From Mugil cephalus (taxonomy: Eukaryota > Chordata > Actinopteri > Mugiliformes > Mugilidae): a stretch of DNA of 64,000 bases. The stretch spans positions 17,764,357 through 17,828,356 of the forward strand of contig NC_061789.1 in assembly GCF_022458985.1 (NCBI RefSeq), in the 5' to 3' direction. Shown in pieces: positions 13,286 through 25,826 of the stretch. Under the pieces are notes generated by a model. The model ran no database searches. It was not told the DNA's origin and saw nothing but the letters and a program-made list of their open reading frames with translations. A program made the position numbers and the translations under genes. Numbering within the stretch: position 1 is the stretch's first letter; every line of letters begins with the position of its first letter.

Positions 13286-16200
13286 AAAAGGAAATGTTTT
13301 TAATGGTTATGTTATTTTCGTGTGTGTGTGTGTGTCACTGGTGAAACTGAAAGGCGGCAGCATCCCAGAAGGCAGCGCTTTCTTCAGATTGATGAAATAA
13401 GAAATAACAATATGTGTGTGGGCGTGTGAAAAAGAGAAACTCAAGCGGAGGATTGCTAATGAATGATGAGCGACAGCATGAAGATGTCTGGAGATCAAAA
13501 TTACTTTTAGTACAGTCGAAACGCACTTTAGATGTCAAAAAGGAACGGAAGGCTATTTTAAAATAGACGCACGTATCCAACTTATAGTTAAGATTAAGTC
13601 AGTGAAAGGTTTAGGTCGGCTAATGCTGTCATATCCGAGATCTGTTGCATTTGTAGCTCACAGATGATTGATAGATTTGTGTGTGGGGGGGGGTGTGGTT
13701 TAGAGACTGACTAATCTCCATAGATGGTCAGGACAATACATGAGAGACTACAGAATGACTTGATGCCTCCTGGATCCTCCAAAGCAACTTTGACACACTG
13801 AAACTGAGCATGTGATACTATGCACTTGATAACCACGCACGTATCTCACTCAGCCATGTTATTAATCTTCCTGTTTTCCCGTTTATCTGAGGCCGAGCCC
13901 TTGAATTCTGTTTTCACGTTGTCCTCTCCGCCTCTGCCCAACACGCCAGCTCATCCTCTGTGGAAACAGCAGATAAGCGCAACATCAAGTCCATCACCCC
14001 CCTCCCCGCGGTGCCAATCAAAGGGAAGCCATCGGATCCTCGGCACTTACCGAAGCCGGTGATACGGCCAAAGGACGCGGTGACCTTACTAAGCTGTGAC
14101 ATCGGGCTACCCGCCTCATTGATCCACTTTCTTATCTGACCGCTCTCCGAGGAGGGAGCGACACCATCCCGCTCGGGAGTCAGCCCGGCAAATAAACAAA
14201 CATACACATGGCATTTTAACGCCTATAAATGAAACCTGAACTGGTTAACTGAACTTGAATTGAACTAAAAGTGCATCATTTAAACATGGAAATAATGGCC
14301 AGCGTCTTTAATATCATAAACTTGTTAAGTTGAACAGGAATAACCATGTATTCATAGAGTTCCAGTTACGTAGCAAAGTACTATGGATAGCACTAGCTAG
14401 TTACATATATTATTTTGTATATCAAAGAAAATTAACAATGAGAGAATATAATGGATTTACATGATCCAATGTAACTGGCTTCTAATAAAAGAGAATATGT
14501 TGGTTTGAGAGAAATAGAAAAGAGAAATCATCCTAAATAGATTTAATCTGTCGAATCGTGACGTTCTCGTAATAACATTAGCCTATGTTCACTTTACGCA
14601 CTGGATGCAAGGCTGCATCTGTATCAGTGTATTTAACAGTAGAACCGTTAATCTGAGTCCCTACCAATCATAACCAATCATAACCAACTACAGTCGGCTA
14701 GGAGCATGTCTCATATTTAATCTCAGACTGACTTTTCAGATGGAGGTTTTGTGGGAGCCACACCACGTGCTGCAGGGCTCCCTGTTCACCGTGCTGCTGA
14801 AGGTAATTCTTTATGACTCTGGCTGTGTGCTTCGCCGTATGACTCCATTTACATTTATTCCTAACACACTTACGAAGCACCTATATTGCAATTACAAGGC
14901 CATTATTAAGCTTATTATATAATTCAGAATAGCACTAGATTTGACTGGTTGTTTTATTTTATGCTACTTACATTGCATACTGAGAAGTGCACGCAGTGTG
15001 TACGAAATAATGATTGGAAATCTACAAAAGAACTGCCTTTTTTGTTAACAATTACACACTGGGCAGCTATTGTAGAATACAGAGACGCCAGTATTGCAAA
15101 CGTTCACTTTATGAAGTGCACAGAGAGATGAGACATGGAGGCCAGACTCAGCTGAGCAGCGGAATAAATCATTCTGTTCTCTGGCTTCCGCCGTGTCTTT
15201 ATTTAGGCCGCTATTGAACTTAAATGGTCTTTCTATTGACCGGCGGGAGACATCTTCTCGACATATCCCCCCAAGTGTTTGTTTGAGGTGTCAACCCCTT
15301 CCCACAAAGCGCACGTAAACGAGGAGCGGCGTGGCAGCGAAAACAGATGAAATAAAGATCCCGTTTCTGCGCCGCGCCCCGAGCTCGACTGACTCCGATG
15401 AAATCGCCTGCGCGATCTCGGGACAAATGTGCTCTCCCCTCTGATGTTCGTGGGCATCCAGCGTGACGGCTAACATTTGACATGACTGATTGCTTAAGGC
15501 CAGCTGATATTTCCAGCCGAGGAAAAATAAAAAGCCTGATAACACAGAGGAGAGAGGTGGCACTGCCGTTTCAAGCTGGATGCGTTCACTGCCGTGAGGA
15601 ACTGTTCTGTTAGTCTGATTCTCCATTGTGGCGACTGTGAATGGAGGGTCAGCGCAGACGCTTCGAGGGTTGAAGTCTATTTTCTCTTTGAAAAAAAGGA
15701 AAGAAAAAGAAACAAAGGCTTATAAATTACTGTCTTTTTTTTATGGTTTCCAGGGAGAGCTGTCTGGATGCTCAGCTACAGTCGTGAGACACACTGTCAT
15801 GCAGCAGTGAAAGAGTATTACTGGTAATTGCTTGCTGCCCTCTGACTTTGACCATCAAACAGACATTTCTCTTTTGGTGGAAGGAACGTTCATTAATCTT
15901 TCAGTGACAAATCCATCCCTTTTTCAGAGTTTATTTGACATTTTCTGATTCTTTTCATTTTTTTATCAAATGACTCTATACTTTTCTCGCCATTTGAACC
16001 AAAAGACATACAATTAGCACCACTACGGACCGTCACCTTCCATATGTATGATACAATCACCGGACCTTTCTGAGTGCGGTAGCGTCGCTGCACACGCACG
16101 GCTCTAGTCATTAAAAAGAACATGATTGAAATGAGATGGTACATGATAGCACCCTCCGGGGAAACTAAGGTGAGTGTAATATCGTTTCATAAATGTTCCA

Positions 16201-18060
16201 CTTGAGGTTTTCTCATTATCTTGCTTTAACCTCTACAGTCAACTCGCCTCCGTGGAAACAGCAGATCATTTCCTTTTCGCAGGAGCATCTCTGACCTTGT
16301 CTGGCTGGAACAGTTTTCCCAACCGCCACTAAACTGGTGCGGCGCACAGATGGATAAATAACGGCAAACTAATTATTGCTCGGCTAATTCTCCCGGCTTT
16401 GCGAGGATTGGTCCCCGCAAAGTCTGTACACCTGCGGCCCGCGGATAATCATCACGAATAGACGGGGATTGCACTGATGGCTTTGGTGTCAGTGCGGGGT
16501 TTAAAAACAAATCCAATCAGGAGACGGCACAGACAAGCTCCCCAGCATATCCAATTACCAGGGAATCACTAATGCACGGGAGATGATTCCTGCTGAATAT
16601 GTTGGTATTGAATTTTTCATTTTGTGTGCTTCCCAACAATTTTCAAGTGCGTTCTACTTCCACATCAACACCATCAGTCCCTCCTGAAGATTTAAGAGCT
16701 GCTCGGGGGTTAGGTCACAAAATATATTCATACACGTTGTCCGTGAGCAGTAATGGTGATATACTGTATTAGGTTGCCAGATTAGCACCGGCCTAAATTT
16801 ATAAAGCTGTCTGCATCATGTGATGAGTTGTTCATGAAGGTTCTCGGTCATCCAGATCATGTTGTATCCAAACGTGTTGAGTTTTGAGAACTCATTCAAG
16901 TGGCTGCTTCAGTTCTGTGCCGGTTGTGTTGTAAAATCAGAAATTTCAGTTTTTGCCGTTCCTTACCTTTTATGTGTTTATGTGTTACGAGGTTTGGGCC
17001 CCCTTCACGGTGGAGCCTAGGTGTAGACCGGTAGGAATAATCTTATGTTGCATGCATCTCAGGTTGAAACGAAGCTGGCTCCTGCAGTCTGCAAGTTTCC
17101 TCAAGGTCCTCTCATATTCCTGCACTATAAAGTCAAAAGGTGCTGGTCCCAAAGCGTGTAGCAATATATCTGTGAAGGTTCTCAAGTCATCCAGGTTATG
17201 GTATATCCAAAAAGCGTTTAAAGAAGCAACTAGATTTGTTGAGTTTAAAAAATAAAAATGTTTTGCCACTCACCCAAGCAGCTTCTTCAGTTCCGAGGTG
17301 ATTTGAGTGAAGTTACGCTACACAGCTACGCAGTAAATGCCAACTTCCCAGTAATGTTTCTCTACCTCTTTTTACAGGTTTGGTACTTTGAATTATGTAA
17401 TATATAAAAATAATATTATACTATGCTACAACCGCGACTATTGCTTTTGTTGTGATTTTATTCTGACTACATCGTGTTCCTCCCTATCACCACTGGAGGG
17501 CAATGGAGACCCATGACCAGAAAAACCCTCCATTCAATTTAATCATCACAGGCAGTGGAAGATATTAATAAATCGTCATTAATATTCATTTGTGCTGCTC
17601 ATTATTTGTCTGTTTTTGTTTTGTAACATTTTTAATTAATAGATTTCTGGTGTGAGTAATTTGCCTTCACACACCATCAGACTATATAAACAACCAATTT
17701 CAACCATTGCTTTATTTATTACTCACATTAGATGGAACTTTGTATTTTCCCTTCATTATAGACTCTTGTAACCACAGATTAGTTACAGCCAAGAGTCAGA
17801 TTACACCCGGGAACAGTTTCACAACAAGTAACACTGTGTTGTTATACTCGATAATCAGAGGCACGCACAAATTTAATTGACTAAACCTTGCTCAACTGGA
17901 GTGTCTTTTCCGGCATCTGAACTCTTTAACCTTTATGTCTGAGGTTACACGTCACAAAGACAATTTACCAAATCCCTGCTGATCAACTCGCAAGAGCGAG
18001 CTTCCGTTCCATGATAAAATTAAACAATTTAATTGCACAATTGAAGCTCAACCACAAACT
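13286..18060. other. Gene-poor interval between znf385c and nkiras2
   Basis: No gene could be supported. Contents are a TG run near 13320, islands with CpG and a balanced base mix (about 13900-14190, 15240-15480 and 16240-16570) that could be conserved non-coding elements, and a retroelement fossil at 16835-17300. There is also one isolated exon-like stretch, 14740-14802: 21 codons, acceptor ttttcag, donor gtaatt, beginning MEVLWEPHHVLQG. I do not recognise that peptide and no partner exons are convincing, so it is not called as a gene. Confidence 0.5.
16835..17300 (-). mobile_element. Retroelement fossil, probably Penelope-like
   Basis: Two diverged direct copies of one sequence, 16835-16920 and 17173-17300, flank a short stretch. 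Both copies contain tgaaggttctc, tcatccag and gcttcttcagtt-like blocks, and a similar block recurs widely in fish genomes. Between and over them the minus strand carries a peptide resembling the N-terminal part of a fish retroelement ORF (for example FNLRCMQHKIIPTGL near 17080-17020). The duplicated ends recall the pseudo-LTR arrangement of Penelope-like elements. The copy is a short broken remnant and looks old. Confidence 0.4.
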
Positions 18061-19099
18061 TTGGTTTGGCACAAACAATGCTTTAATTTGTTTACAAAGC
18101 ATGCAAACAAATGCCAAGTGAGCACACTTATACATAAAAGCTTGATATTCACAAATAATGTTGCATGTGTGATACGTAGTGTTGCCACACTCTTGTACAA
18201 ACAAGAATTTTCAAGACAATGTCAAATGCATTTCCAGTGGAGAAAAAAAAAAAAAACTGAACAGCTGCTCGCGTTTGACCTCTCGTCACACTCTGAAGAA
18301 ACAGTGACTGGCTCACGTCTACGGTTCATTTAGCACCTCAGTAGAAACAAACCAACAGTAACTGATTACATTGGACATTTTGTTAATATGGTATGAACAT
18401 CTTGTACTCAGAGTCTTGAAACCATGTGTGGTAAGGAATGTCAGCCATTCACTCTAAATTAAGTAGTGAATCTCAGCAACAAGGCTGTAACAAATCTCCA
18501 GATCAATGAACAAGACAGCTACAGTACAGCATCAGTAACGCTCCTAAGCCCAGTTCAGTCATCCTTCATGTTATTTTATGTGGAATTTCTGTGATGCAGG
18601 TTGTGGAGAACATTGTCTGCGTACACATCTAATGTACATGAACATAAAAACATAAAAATGCCAGCCAGTGTAAATATGTGCACAGTCCTAATTTATCTAT
18701 TCTATTCGGTGAGTGCCGTAAAGCACTCACCGAATAGACTCACAGTCTCTATAAAATGAAATCAAAATGTTGATTGTCAGTAGTTTATGAACTACAAGGT
18801 GTACAGTAAACCCAAAGAACACAATCAATTGTCCAGACATGAATGTTACATGTGAAATGTAGATGACAAAAAAAAGGTAAAAGACACTTCTTTGATTTCT
18901 TAACTGATATGGGTACAGAAGTAATATAATATAATGCTAACAGTGCACACTGGATATAAATATCCATACAATCATCCTGCCTTTTCTCTCATCTTTTCCA
19001 TGTTCTCAAAATCCTCCAAATTCTTGCAGCCTGAATCCCTCGTGACATCAAAATTTATTTTTTGAAGTACAATTTAACAAGAGAGCTGTGTCAGGGCTT
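18061..19099 (-). other. Probable nkiras2 3' UTR region
   Basis: This lies downstream of the nkiras2 stop on the minus strand. Minus-strand poly(A) signal candidates are AATAAA at 19054-19059 (very close to the stop) and ATTAAA at 18082-18087, which would give a 1 kb UTR. It contains the perfect hairpin at 18701-18738. No other gene is visible. Confidence 0.4.
18701..18738. repeat. Perfect 16-bp hairpin
   Basis: Bases 18701-18716 are the exact reverse complement of 18723-18738, with a six-base loop between them. It sits about 360 bases past the nkiras2 stop on the minus strand, so it may fold in that gene's 3' UTR. The stem is too short for an ordinary pre-miRNA. Confidence 0.7.
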
Positions 19100-20755
19100 T
19101 TAGCTGTCCGTTGACCCACTGCCCTTGTTCTTATTGCGGCTGAGAGGGAAAGTGGACTTGCTCTGGGGCTGGGTCATTTTGCTGGCCAGGTAGACAAAGG
19201 GCTCAATGAGTGTACGTCGGTCCACCACCGACACTTCCCACAGACGCACCTTCTCATTCTTCGCCCAGTTCTGGGCCATGTTAGAGTCAATCCTCCTCTC
19301 GTCCTGCCTGTCCAGCTTGTTGCCCAACACAACAATAGTCACCTGTAGATAATGATAACCAGGTTAGTCCCACATCAGTGAAATCTCCAGCATAGATTAT
19401 GTGTGCTTCACTACAGGTGGTCAGGCAGGAATGAACTAAAATTAAGAGGAAATAACATTCAAATCAATAATTCAGAGATTTCACCGCACTGCAAACAGCT
19501 GATTGATGAATGTCTGTGGACATGACTTCCTGTCTTTGAGCCCAAGAGACATGTTGCAGGGTTATACAATCTAAAAGGCGCTGTGTCATGAATTTATAAA
19601 AACCTGGTATAGCTCTTTGTGCAGATACTAATGTAACCTGATCACAAAAGCAAGGTCAGCATGAACATCTGCAAATGTATGCATACTACTGTACATTGGA
19701 CGATCACATCTATATCAGCTTACTAGCAATGTCAATATCAGTAATTTCCACATTACAATGAAACCAAAGCCAAGATCTGAGGAGAGTGATATTTATTGTA
19801 GCTGTAAATGGCTACAAAGGACAAATCAATTGATCTTTCTGTTTTAATCCTCTTAATCGATACAGTCCCAATTAACCCACATGTGTTCAGTCCTCACCTC
19901 TTTCTTATCCCTGTGACGATCAATGTCTTTCTTGAGAGCCTCCATTCGCTTGAAGGACTCTTTACTGTCTATGCTGTAGACGAGCACGAAGCCGTCAGCA
20001 AACGTGTAGTAGTGGCGGGGAAACTCCATCCCCTCCCGGAGTCCACGGGTGTCGTAGAAGCGCACCTGCTCCCGCGTGCCGCGGTCAGTTTCGATGGATC
20101 CGATATAAATATCCTCCAGGGTCTCCATGGGCTCAGAGCCTAAAAGTGGGTTAACAAAGACAGGTACATATTGTACATATTGTGTTATATGCTATAAGGT
20201 TTTTAATACTGTAACACTGAAACAAAGAACAAAATGATCCATGAGATAGATTTTACAAATTGCTGTCAATTTTTGCAAACTGAATCTAATTGGCAAGAAA
20301 CTATGTAATTAATTGCTAAATTAAATTTGATTATTATTAGTTTATCAGTCCACAAAAGTTTGGTAAGCATACTTTGCTTGTTCACTTCTTATTTCCAAAC
20401 CACAGATAGATCTTATTTATCCTGTGGGAAAAGTGGTATTTTATTACTGACAATTACAATTACCAATATCTGAGGGATTCAAATGGTACCAGCATATTCC
20501 GATCTAAAAATGAATATTTTAAATATGTAATGCCAGTAATTTCAGAGAATACCCATTGTAACATCAATACATCTTAACAACAGGAGTGTCCTCTGACCTC
20601 CTCAGCAAATGGTCAGCTGTGTTAATTGGCCTAATTTAAAGCAACAGATGAGATGACATACCTGCAACATGATTGGCATACAGCAGTTGTTCCAATACGG
20701 CTGTTTTTCCAACTGCACCCTGGCCACACACCACCACTTTACAGCTTTTGCCCAT
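19100..20755 (-). CDS. nkiras2: NF-kappaB inhibitor-interacting Ras-like protein 2 (kappaB-Ras2)
   Basis: Minus-strand coding exons in transcript order: 20755-20662, 20139-19898 and 19342-19100, giving 192 residues (human about 191). It is a small Ras-like GTPase that binds the PEST region of IkappaB and slows its breakdown, dampening NF-kappaB signalling, and it also restrains Ral. Visible motifs are the P-loop [13 protein letters not shown] in place of Ras DTAGQ (the Q61-to-L change typical of kappaB-Ras), and GNKLD for guanine recognition. The C-terminus has [19 protein letters not shown] and no CAAX box, as expected. The tail favours NKIRAS2 over NKIRAS1. Unusually, the residue matching Ras Gly12 is Gly here, where the human paralogues have Ala or Leu. 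A non-coding first exon probably ends with the minus-strand donor at 21242-21241. The gene is head-to-head with dnajc7. Confidence 0.95.
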
Positions 20756-21242
20756 CCTGATGTCTCCCTCTCCGTTCCGAAAATGTTTTACTGAGCAAGA
20801 TGCACAGATCGAACAGTTAACGCAAAAACATTTTTCTCGTACAGTGAGTGCAAAGCAAAACATTGTAACGTTAGTGCACTTTATATGTAGATGAATAGAT
20901 TGTGAATTGTAAAATTAAATAACTCGGAACTAATAAACAGCTCACTAGCACCTGCATACATTTAATATATCACTCATATTTATCAATTTCAGGATGAAGC
21001 TGTAACTATATGAGCAGGATAACTTCAAATGGTCTGTGACACTGACACCTAGCTTAGCTTTAGCTTTTGGAAAGATCTAGAGCCTCGATACCACGTACAA
21101 AGACGCTACTATTTTTTGAACCTAGCATTTCCGACTGAAACCTATCTACAAAAATACATACGTTGTTACTGGCTGCGTTTTTGTCGACTTGTATTCGCTG
21201 TTAGAATGATTTTCGCTTGCAAACGGTAGACACCTTCCTTAC

Positions 21243-21319
21243 CTAAACGGGCTACTTCCTGTTTACGGTGAACGTAACGACTGCAGTGTATGGCCACGCC
21301 CCTCCCGATTCACGGCAAA
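21243..21319. promoter_or_regulatory. Shared bidirectional promoter of nkiras2 and dnajc7
   Basis: On the minus strand a donor (AG|gtaagg, exon side starting at 21243) marks the end of a non-coding nkiras2 first exon. On the plus strand the dnajc7 start codon is at 21320. Both 5' ends must therefore share under 100 bases. Visible motifs are an ETS-type acttcctg (21254-21261) and a GC/KLF-type ccacgcccctcccg (about 21294-21307). No TATA box is seen. Human NKIRAS2 and DNAJC7 are also head-to-head. Confidence 0.6.
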
Positions 21320-24300
21320 ATGGCGACGGAGAGCTGTGATGCTGTGAACATGGACCCTGACATGGAACTGCTCAGTGACGAAGAACTAGAAAGGTGCGAG
21401 AAACGATACGATTGTTGTCAGCGGCAGAATTGCATTTGTGTCTAATTGTCATACTGATATGTGTAACCAGGGGGCACTGTCATGTTAATTTTCTTGTCGC
21501 ACTGTGAGAGCTAACTAGCGCGCTACCGACAACTGCTAAATTTGGCCAAAGCGTCTAGCTCGGTTGCCCTCGACTTAGCTAGCCCTTGTGCTGGATTTCT
21601 AGGTTGCAGTCAGAGACACTATACAATCTGCAAACCAGTTGTTGCTTTTAGATTGTAATAACCGACCGGGTCGTGATTTTTGCTTTCTCGTTACTTGGAT
21701 ATTTCCAGAATGGCAGCTGGCTAACAAGTTAATGACACCATTCAGTCAATGTGTGGTCGTGATGTAAAACCTGAAAGGCCTCCAAAAAAAGTAATGGCAG
21801 TAGCCCACAGCATGGTGTCATATGTTCCTGGCTCTGCTCGTCCTGCCTGCTTCACAAAATAGCTCCGTGTTGGCTTGGAATAGACACATCTGCCTGCTAG
21901 TGACTTTCTATGTGTGACTGGCTCAGCCTAGTAAACTCCGATGGATCGTGTCATTCACACTCATTAACACTCTTTTCTTTATCCCGGATTATGTAATTAA
22001 TGCGAGTGACTTAATAGAATTACATTTAATATAATGACAAAGACGTGAAGGTCATAACCCACCTGCGCTGCTGGTAGATCACCACATGCCACAGTGCCCC
22101 CACTTCAGCTCCTCTCGCTTGTCACATTCTTGCCTGCTAACTTTACAGTTGATTCTTTTTCTGTCCATTCGCCCACTTTTACCCAGGGAAGCGGAGGGCT
22201 TCAAGGAGCAAGGCAATTCCTTCTATGTCAAGAAGGACTATGCAGAAGCTTTCAATTATTACACCAAGGCCATTGGTAATTATTCCAAAATATGTTTTGG
22301 TAATTGTTTTGTCAGTCTTCCCCAAACGGCTGGTTTTCTGTTTGTATGAGCAATAAACATTTGAGTTCTGTATGTCCTTAATAGGATATTAATAACTTTT
22401 TCTTATATAGATATGTGTCCTAAGAATGCAAGTTACTATGGAAACCGGGCGGCCACGCTTATGATGCTGTGCCGGTACAGAGAGGCTTTAGAGGATTCCC
22501 AGCAAGCAGTACGACTAGACAGTAACTTCATGAAGGTGAGTGTAAAAATAAAAAGGCAAACATAAGCAGCCATTTTCACTATGTAAAGGGCAAAAGTTTA
22601 TTTTTTTGTTGTCTTTCATTGCTAAACAATTTCCTCTAAAACTCGGCTTACCGCAGAGTCTACTTCTGAACATAGATTTAAGACAGGGTTTTACATACCT
22701 TTGATTGTCACCACTTTTCTGCAAATATACATTTTTGTTAACGGTCTCATAGGGCTCCCCGATACGTGAACATCAGCACATCCATGCAGTAGGGTAAATG
22801 TACAACATGTGCTTTTCATTCCATACAATTAAGGGTAGTCATAAATATATAACAAGGGTGAGAATTGAGAGACATTAACACTTTAGGCTATGAACTGTAA
22901 ATCTTCTGACACGCAGGGACATCTGCGAGAGGGCAAGTGCCACCTGTCCCTTGGCAATGCCATGGCCGCGAGCCGCTGTTTCCAGAGGGTTCTGGAGCTG
23001 GAGCCAGACAACAGCCAAGCCCAGCAGGAGGTGAGTTGGCCTCAGTTTGAGAGTGTGCGATCTAACAACATAATTATCTGCTGTCAAATAAGCTTTGGCC
23101 AAGTTAACGCAGATAAAGTGTAAATGTTAGATTCTGAGAGGTTCAGGAGGAAATCTGCTTTCCACGCTGTGGGATAAATAAAGGATTATCTTATCTTTGA
23201 AAGCCCAGAGGGAAGTCTTAGTTTATTCCCAGAAGTACTGCAGCATGCATTGACCTGGTTTTGTGAGCGCTAAACATGACGCAGAAGAGAGGCCGGTGGT
23301 AGATGTAAAGCAACGAACAGAGTCACTGAATGCTGCAAATTCTTTTGGCAGGTGAAGAATGCAGAGTCCATCCTCGAATTTGAGAGAATGGCAGAGATCG
23401 GGTTCGAGAAGAGGGACTTCAGGATGGTGAGCTACTCACTTGTGACAGATTTTGCAGTTATTGTCATTCATGCGGTACGATGTGTCACCAGTAACCACCG
23501 CGACTGCTTGTCTTTAGGTTGTCTTTTGCATGGACCGTGCCTTGGAGTCCGCGTCAGCCTGTCACAGGTTCAAGATACTGAAGGCAGAGTGCTTAGCCCT
23601 GCTGGGGCGGTACCCCGAGGCTCAGTCTGTCGCCAGGTAAGACTGCACATGTGAACAGAGATTCACTTATTTATTTGACATTATTGGAATTTGTCACAGT
23701 GATCTCATCCTGAATGGGAACGAAAAACGAGAAATGAGAAATGCACGTTTCTCATAACAACGACTCGAAGACTCTTGCTTGAAATTGGAAAAGAAGTTTA
23801 GTCTCATGAGTTTTTAAAGTGTCTCTAAACCTTTAGAGACAATGACACAACACGATTACATATTTTTATGTGAGTTTTGTTTTTATTATCTTTTAAAATT
23901 TCAATCATCTGTTTCTTTTCAGTGACATTCTGCGAATGGACCCCACTAATGCGGACGCTCTGTACGTCCGTGGTCTCTGTCTTTACTACGAGGACTGCAT
24001 AGACAAGGCCGTGCAGTTCTTTGTCCAGGCCCTGCGTATGGCTCCTGACCATGACAAGGCTCGACTCGCATGCAGAGTGAGTAACTTGGCACATAAGAGA
24101 TTTGGAAATCGTTTAAACGGTTTGTGGTGAATTGCTTTTTCGTACGGATATTGACGTAGAAGCCCCGAAGCTCAGAGTAGCTTTTAAGGTTTTTATATGT
24201 ATTGTCTTTTCAGAATGCCAAAGCACTAAAAGCCAAGAAGGAAGAAGGGAACAAGGCGTTTAAGGAGGGAAACTTTGAGGCTGCCTATGATCTGTACTCT

Positions 24301-25707
24301 GAAGCACTAACAATAGACCCCAATAACATCAAGACTAATGCCAAGCTGTACTGTAACAGAGCCACTGTTGGATCTAAGGTGAGCCGCATGCATAATGTAG
24401 ATATCATTTGAGAGTTCAACTTTTTACAAGTTGTTTTTTATGAGCGGTGTAAACGGCGGCATCCTAAGCTCTTAGATTTTTCATTCCATGTATCCTGACA
24501 CTCAGAAATGTAATACACACTTGTTATTTTGAATTGATTTTTTATGTCACTCATAAAGGCTACACTTCTAGATGCTGTAAATTCTTAAATGTCAAATGTC
24601 TTTGCTTTTTCTGGCTGTTGGCTGAAAGGTTGAATTAGGTCGCTGCTTTTCTTTCTTTCTGTGTCTCTCTGCCTCACATGGTCACACTGGTTCTTTTTCT
24701 TTGACAGCTGAAGAAACTAGAACAGGCCATTGAAGATTGCACGAAGGCCATAAAACTGGACGAGACCTACATCAAGGCCTATTTAAGGAGAGCGCAGTGG
24801 TAGGTCAGAGATTTCTAACATGGCTGTTAATAGCGACGCCCGTTCACACCTTGTATTTCCATCCGTCCCGGGCAGCAGGACGACAAGTGACCGGCTCGAA
24901 GTAGACACGCGCGCACCCAGGACGCATTGAGGTTGCGTCAGACTCATCCGAACTCAGACTGCATTCCACATTTGTGAGGTTCTCTGAGGCAAATTTGACC
25001 TCATTCTTTTGGTAGAGTGAATGCACAGCGCATCCTGGGTCGCATTAAAAGACCGCCTACTCACTGCGTGCTCTTGCGTAAGCGCTGTTGTGCTACATTC
25101 ATTCAGAAAAAATAGGCAGCTACTATTATAAACCACACCATAAAGATGTGGTTAGTAATTAGAGCCTTTTTTTTTTTTTTTTTTTTACCTGTATTACTTT
25201 AGATTTGTCTGTCACTGCTTCAAAACATACAGTGTGTATGAAGTTTTTAGGGTTTTCGCTAAAGTCAGACCTCTCTGTAGGTTGTGAAAAAAAATGAGGA
25301 CAGAAATAAGTAAGAACTTAATAACAACTTAACATTATTCACTGAACGAGGACGGATGTGAAGACGCATTTTAAAGCCAAGTGTGATCATGTGCTTGAAG
25401 CTGGCCACTTGTGATTGTGTTAAATGCGAGGTCTGAACTGGGCCCCGGGCCTGGAGGCGTACTTCCTTTTTAAACATGTATTTTATTCTTCAAACTGGTG
25501 AAAGAAATAATGACAGCTTTGTGCGTTCTGTGCTGCAGCTACATGGACACAGAGCTTTATGAAGAGGCGGTGCGGGACTATGAGAAAGTTTACCAGACAG
25601 AGAAGACAAAAGGTGAGAACCAGCACAGACATTTGCTCCACTCCTGTGGTGAATATTACCACTTTGTATATATAATTTGTCACCAAGCTAAAAATATAGT
25701 TCTGGTT

Positions 25708-25777
<70 letters not shown>

Positions 25778-25794
25778 CATATATATATACATAC

Positions 25795-25826
<32 letters not shown>

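Noticed and set aside
13914-14207. Minus-strand 97-codon frame
   Set aside because: No recognisable domain or splice structure; more likely a CpG-containing non-coding island.
13960-16266. Shared 15-mer GTGGAAACAGCAGAT at 13960-13974 and 16252-16266
   Set aside because: In 64 kb about one or two identical 15-mer pairs are expected by chance, and flanks do not align.
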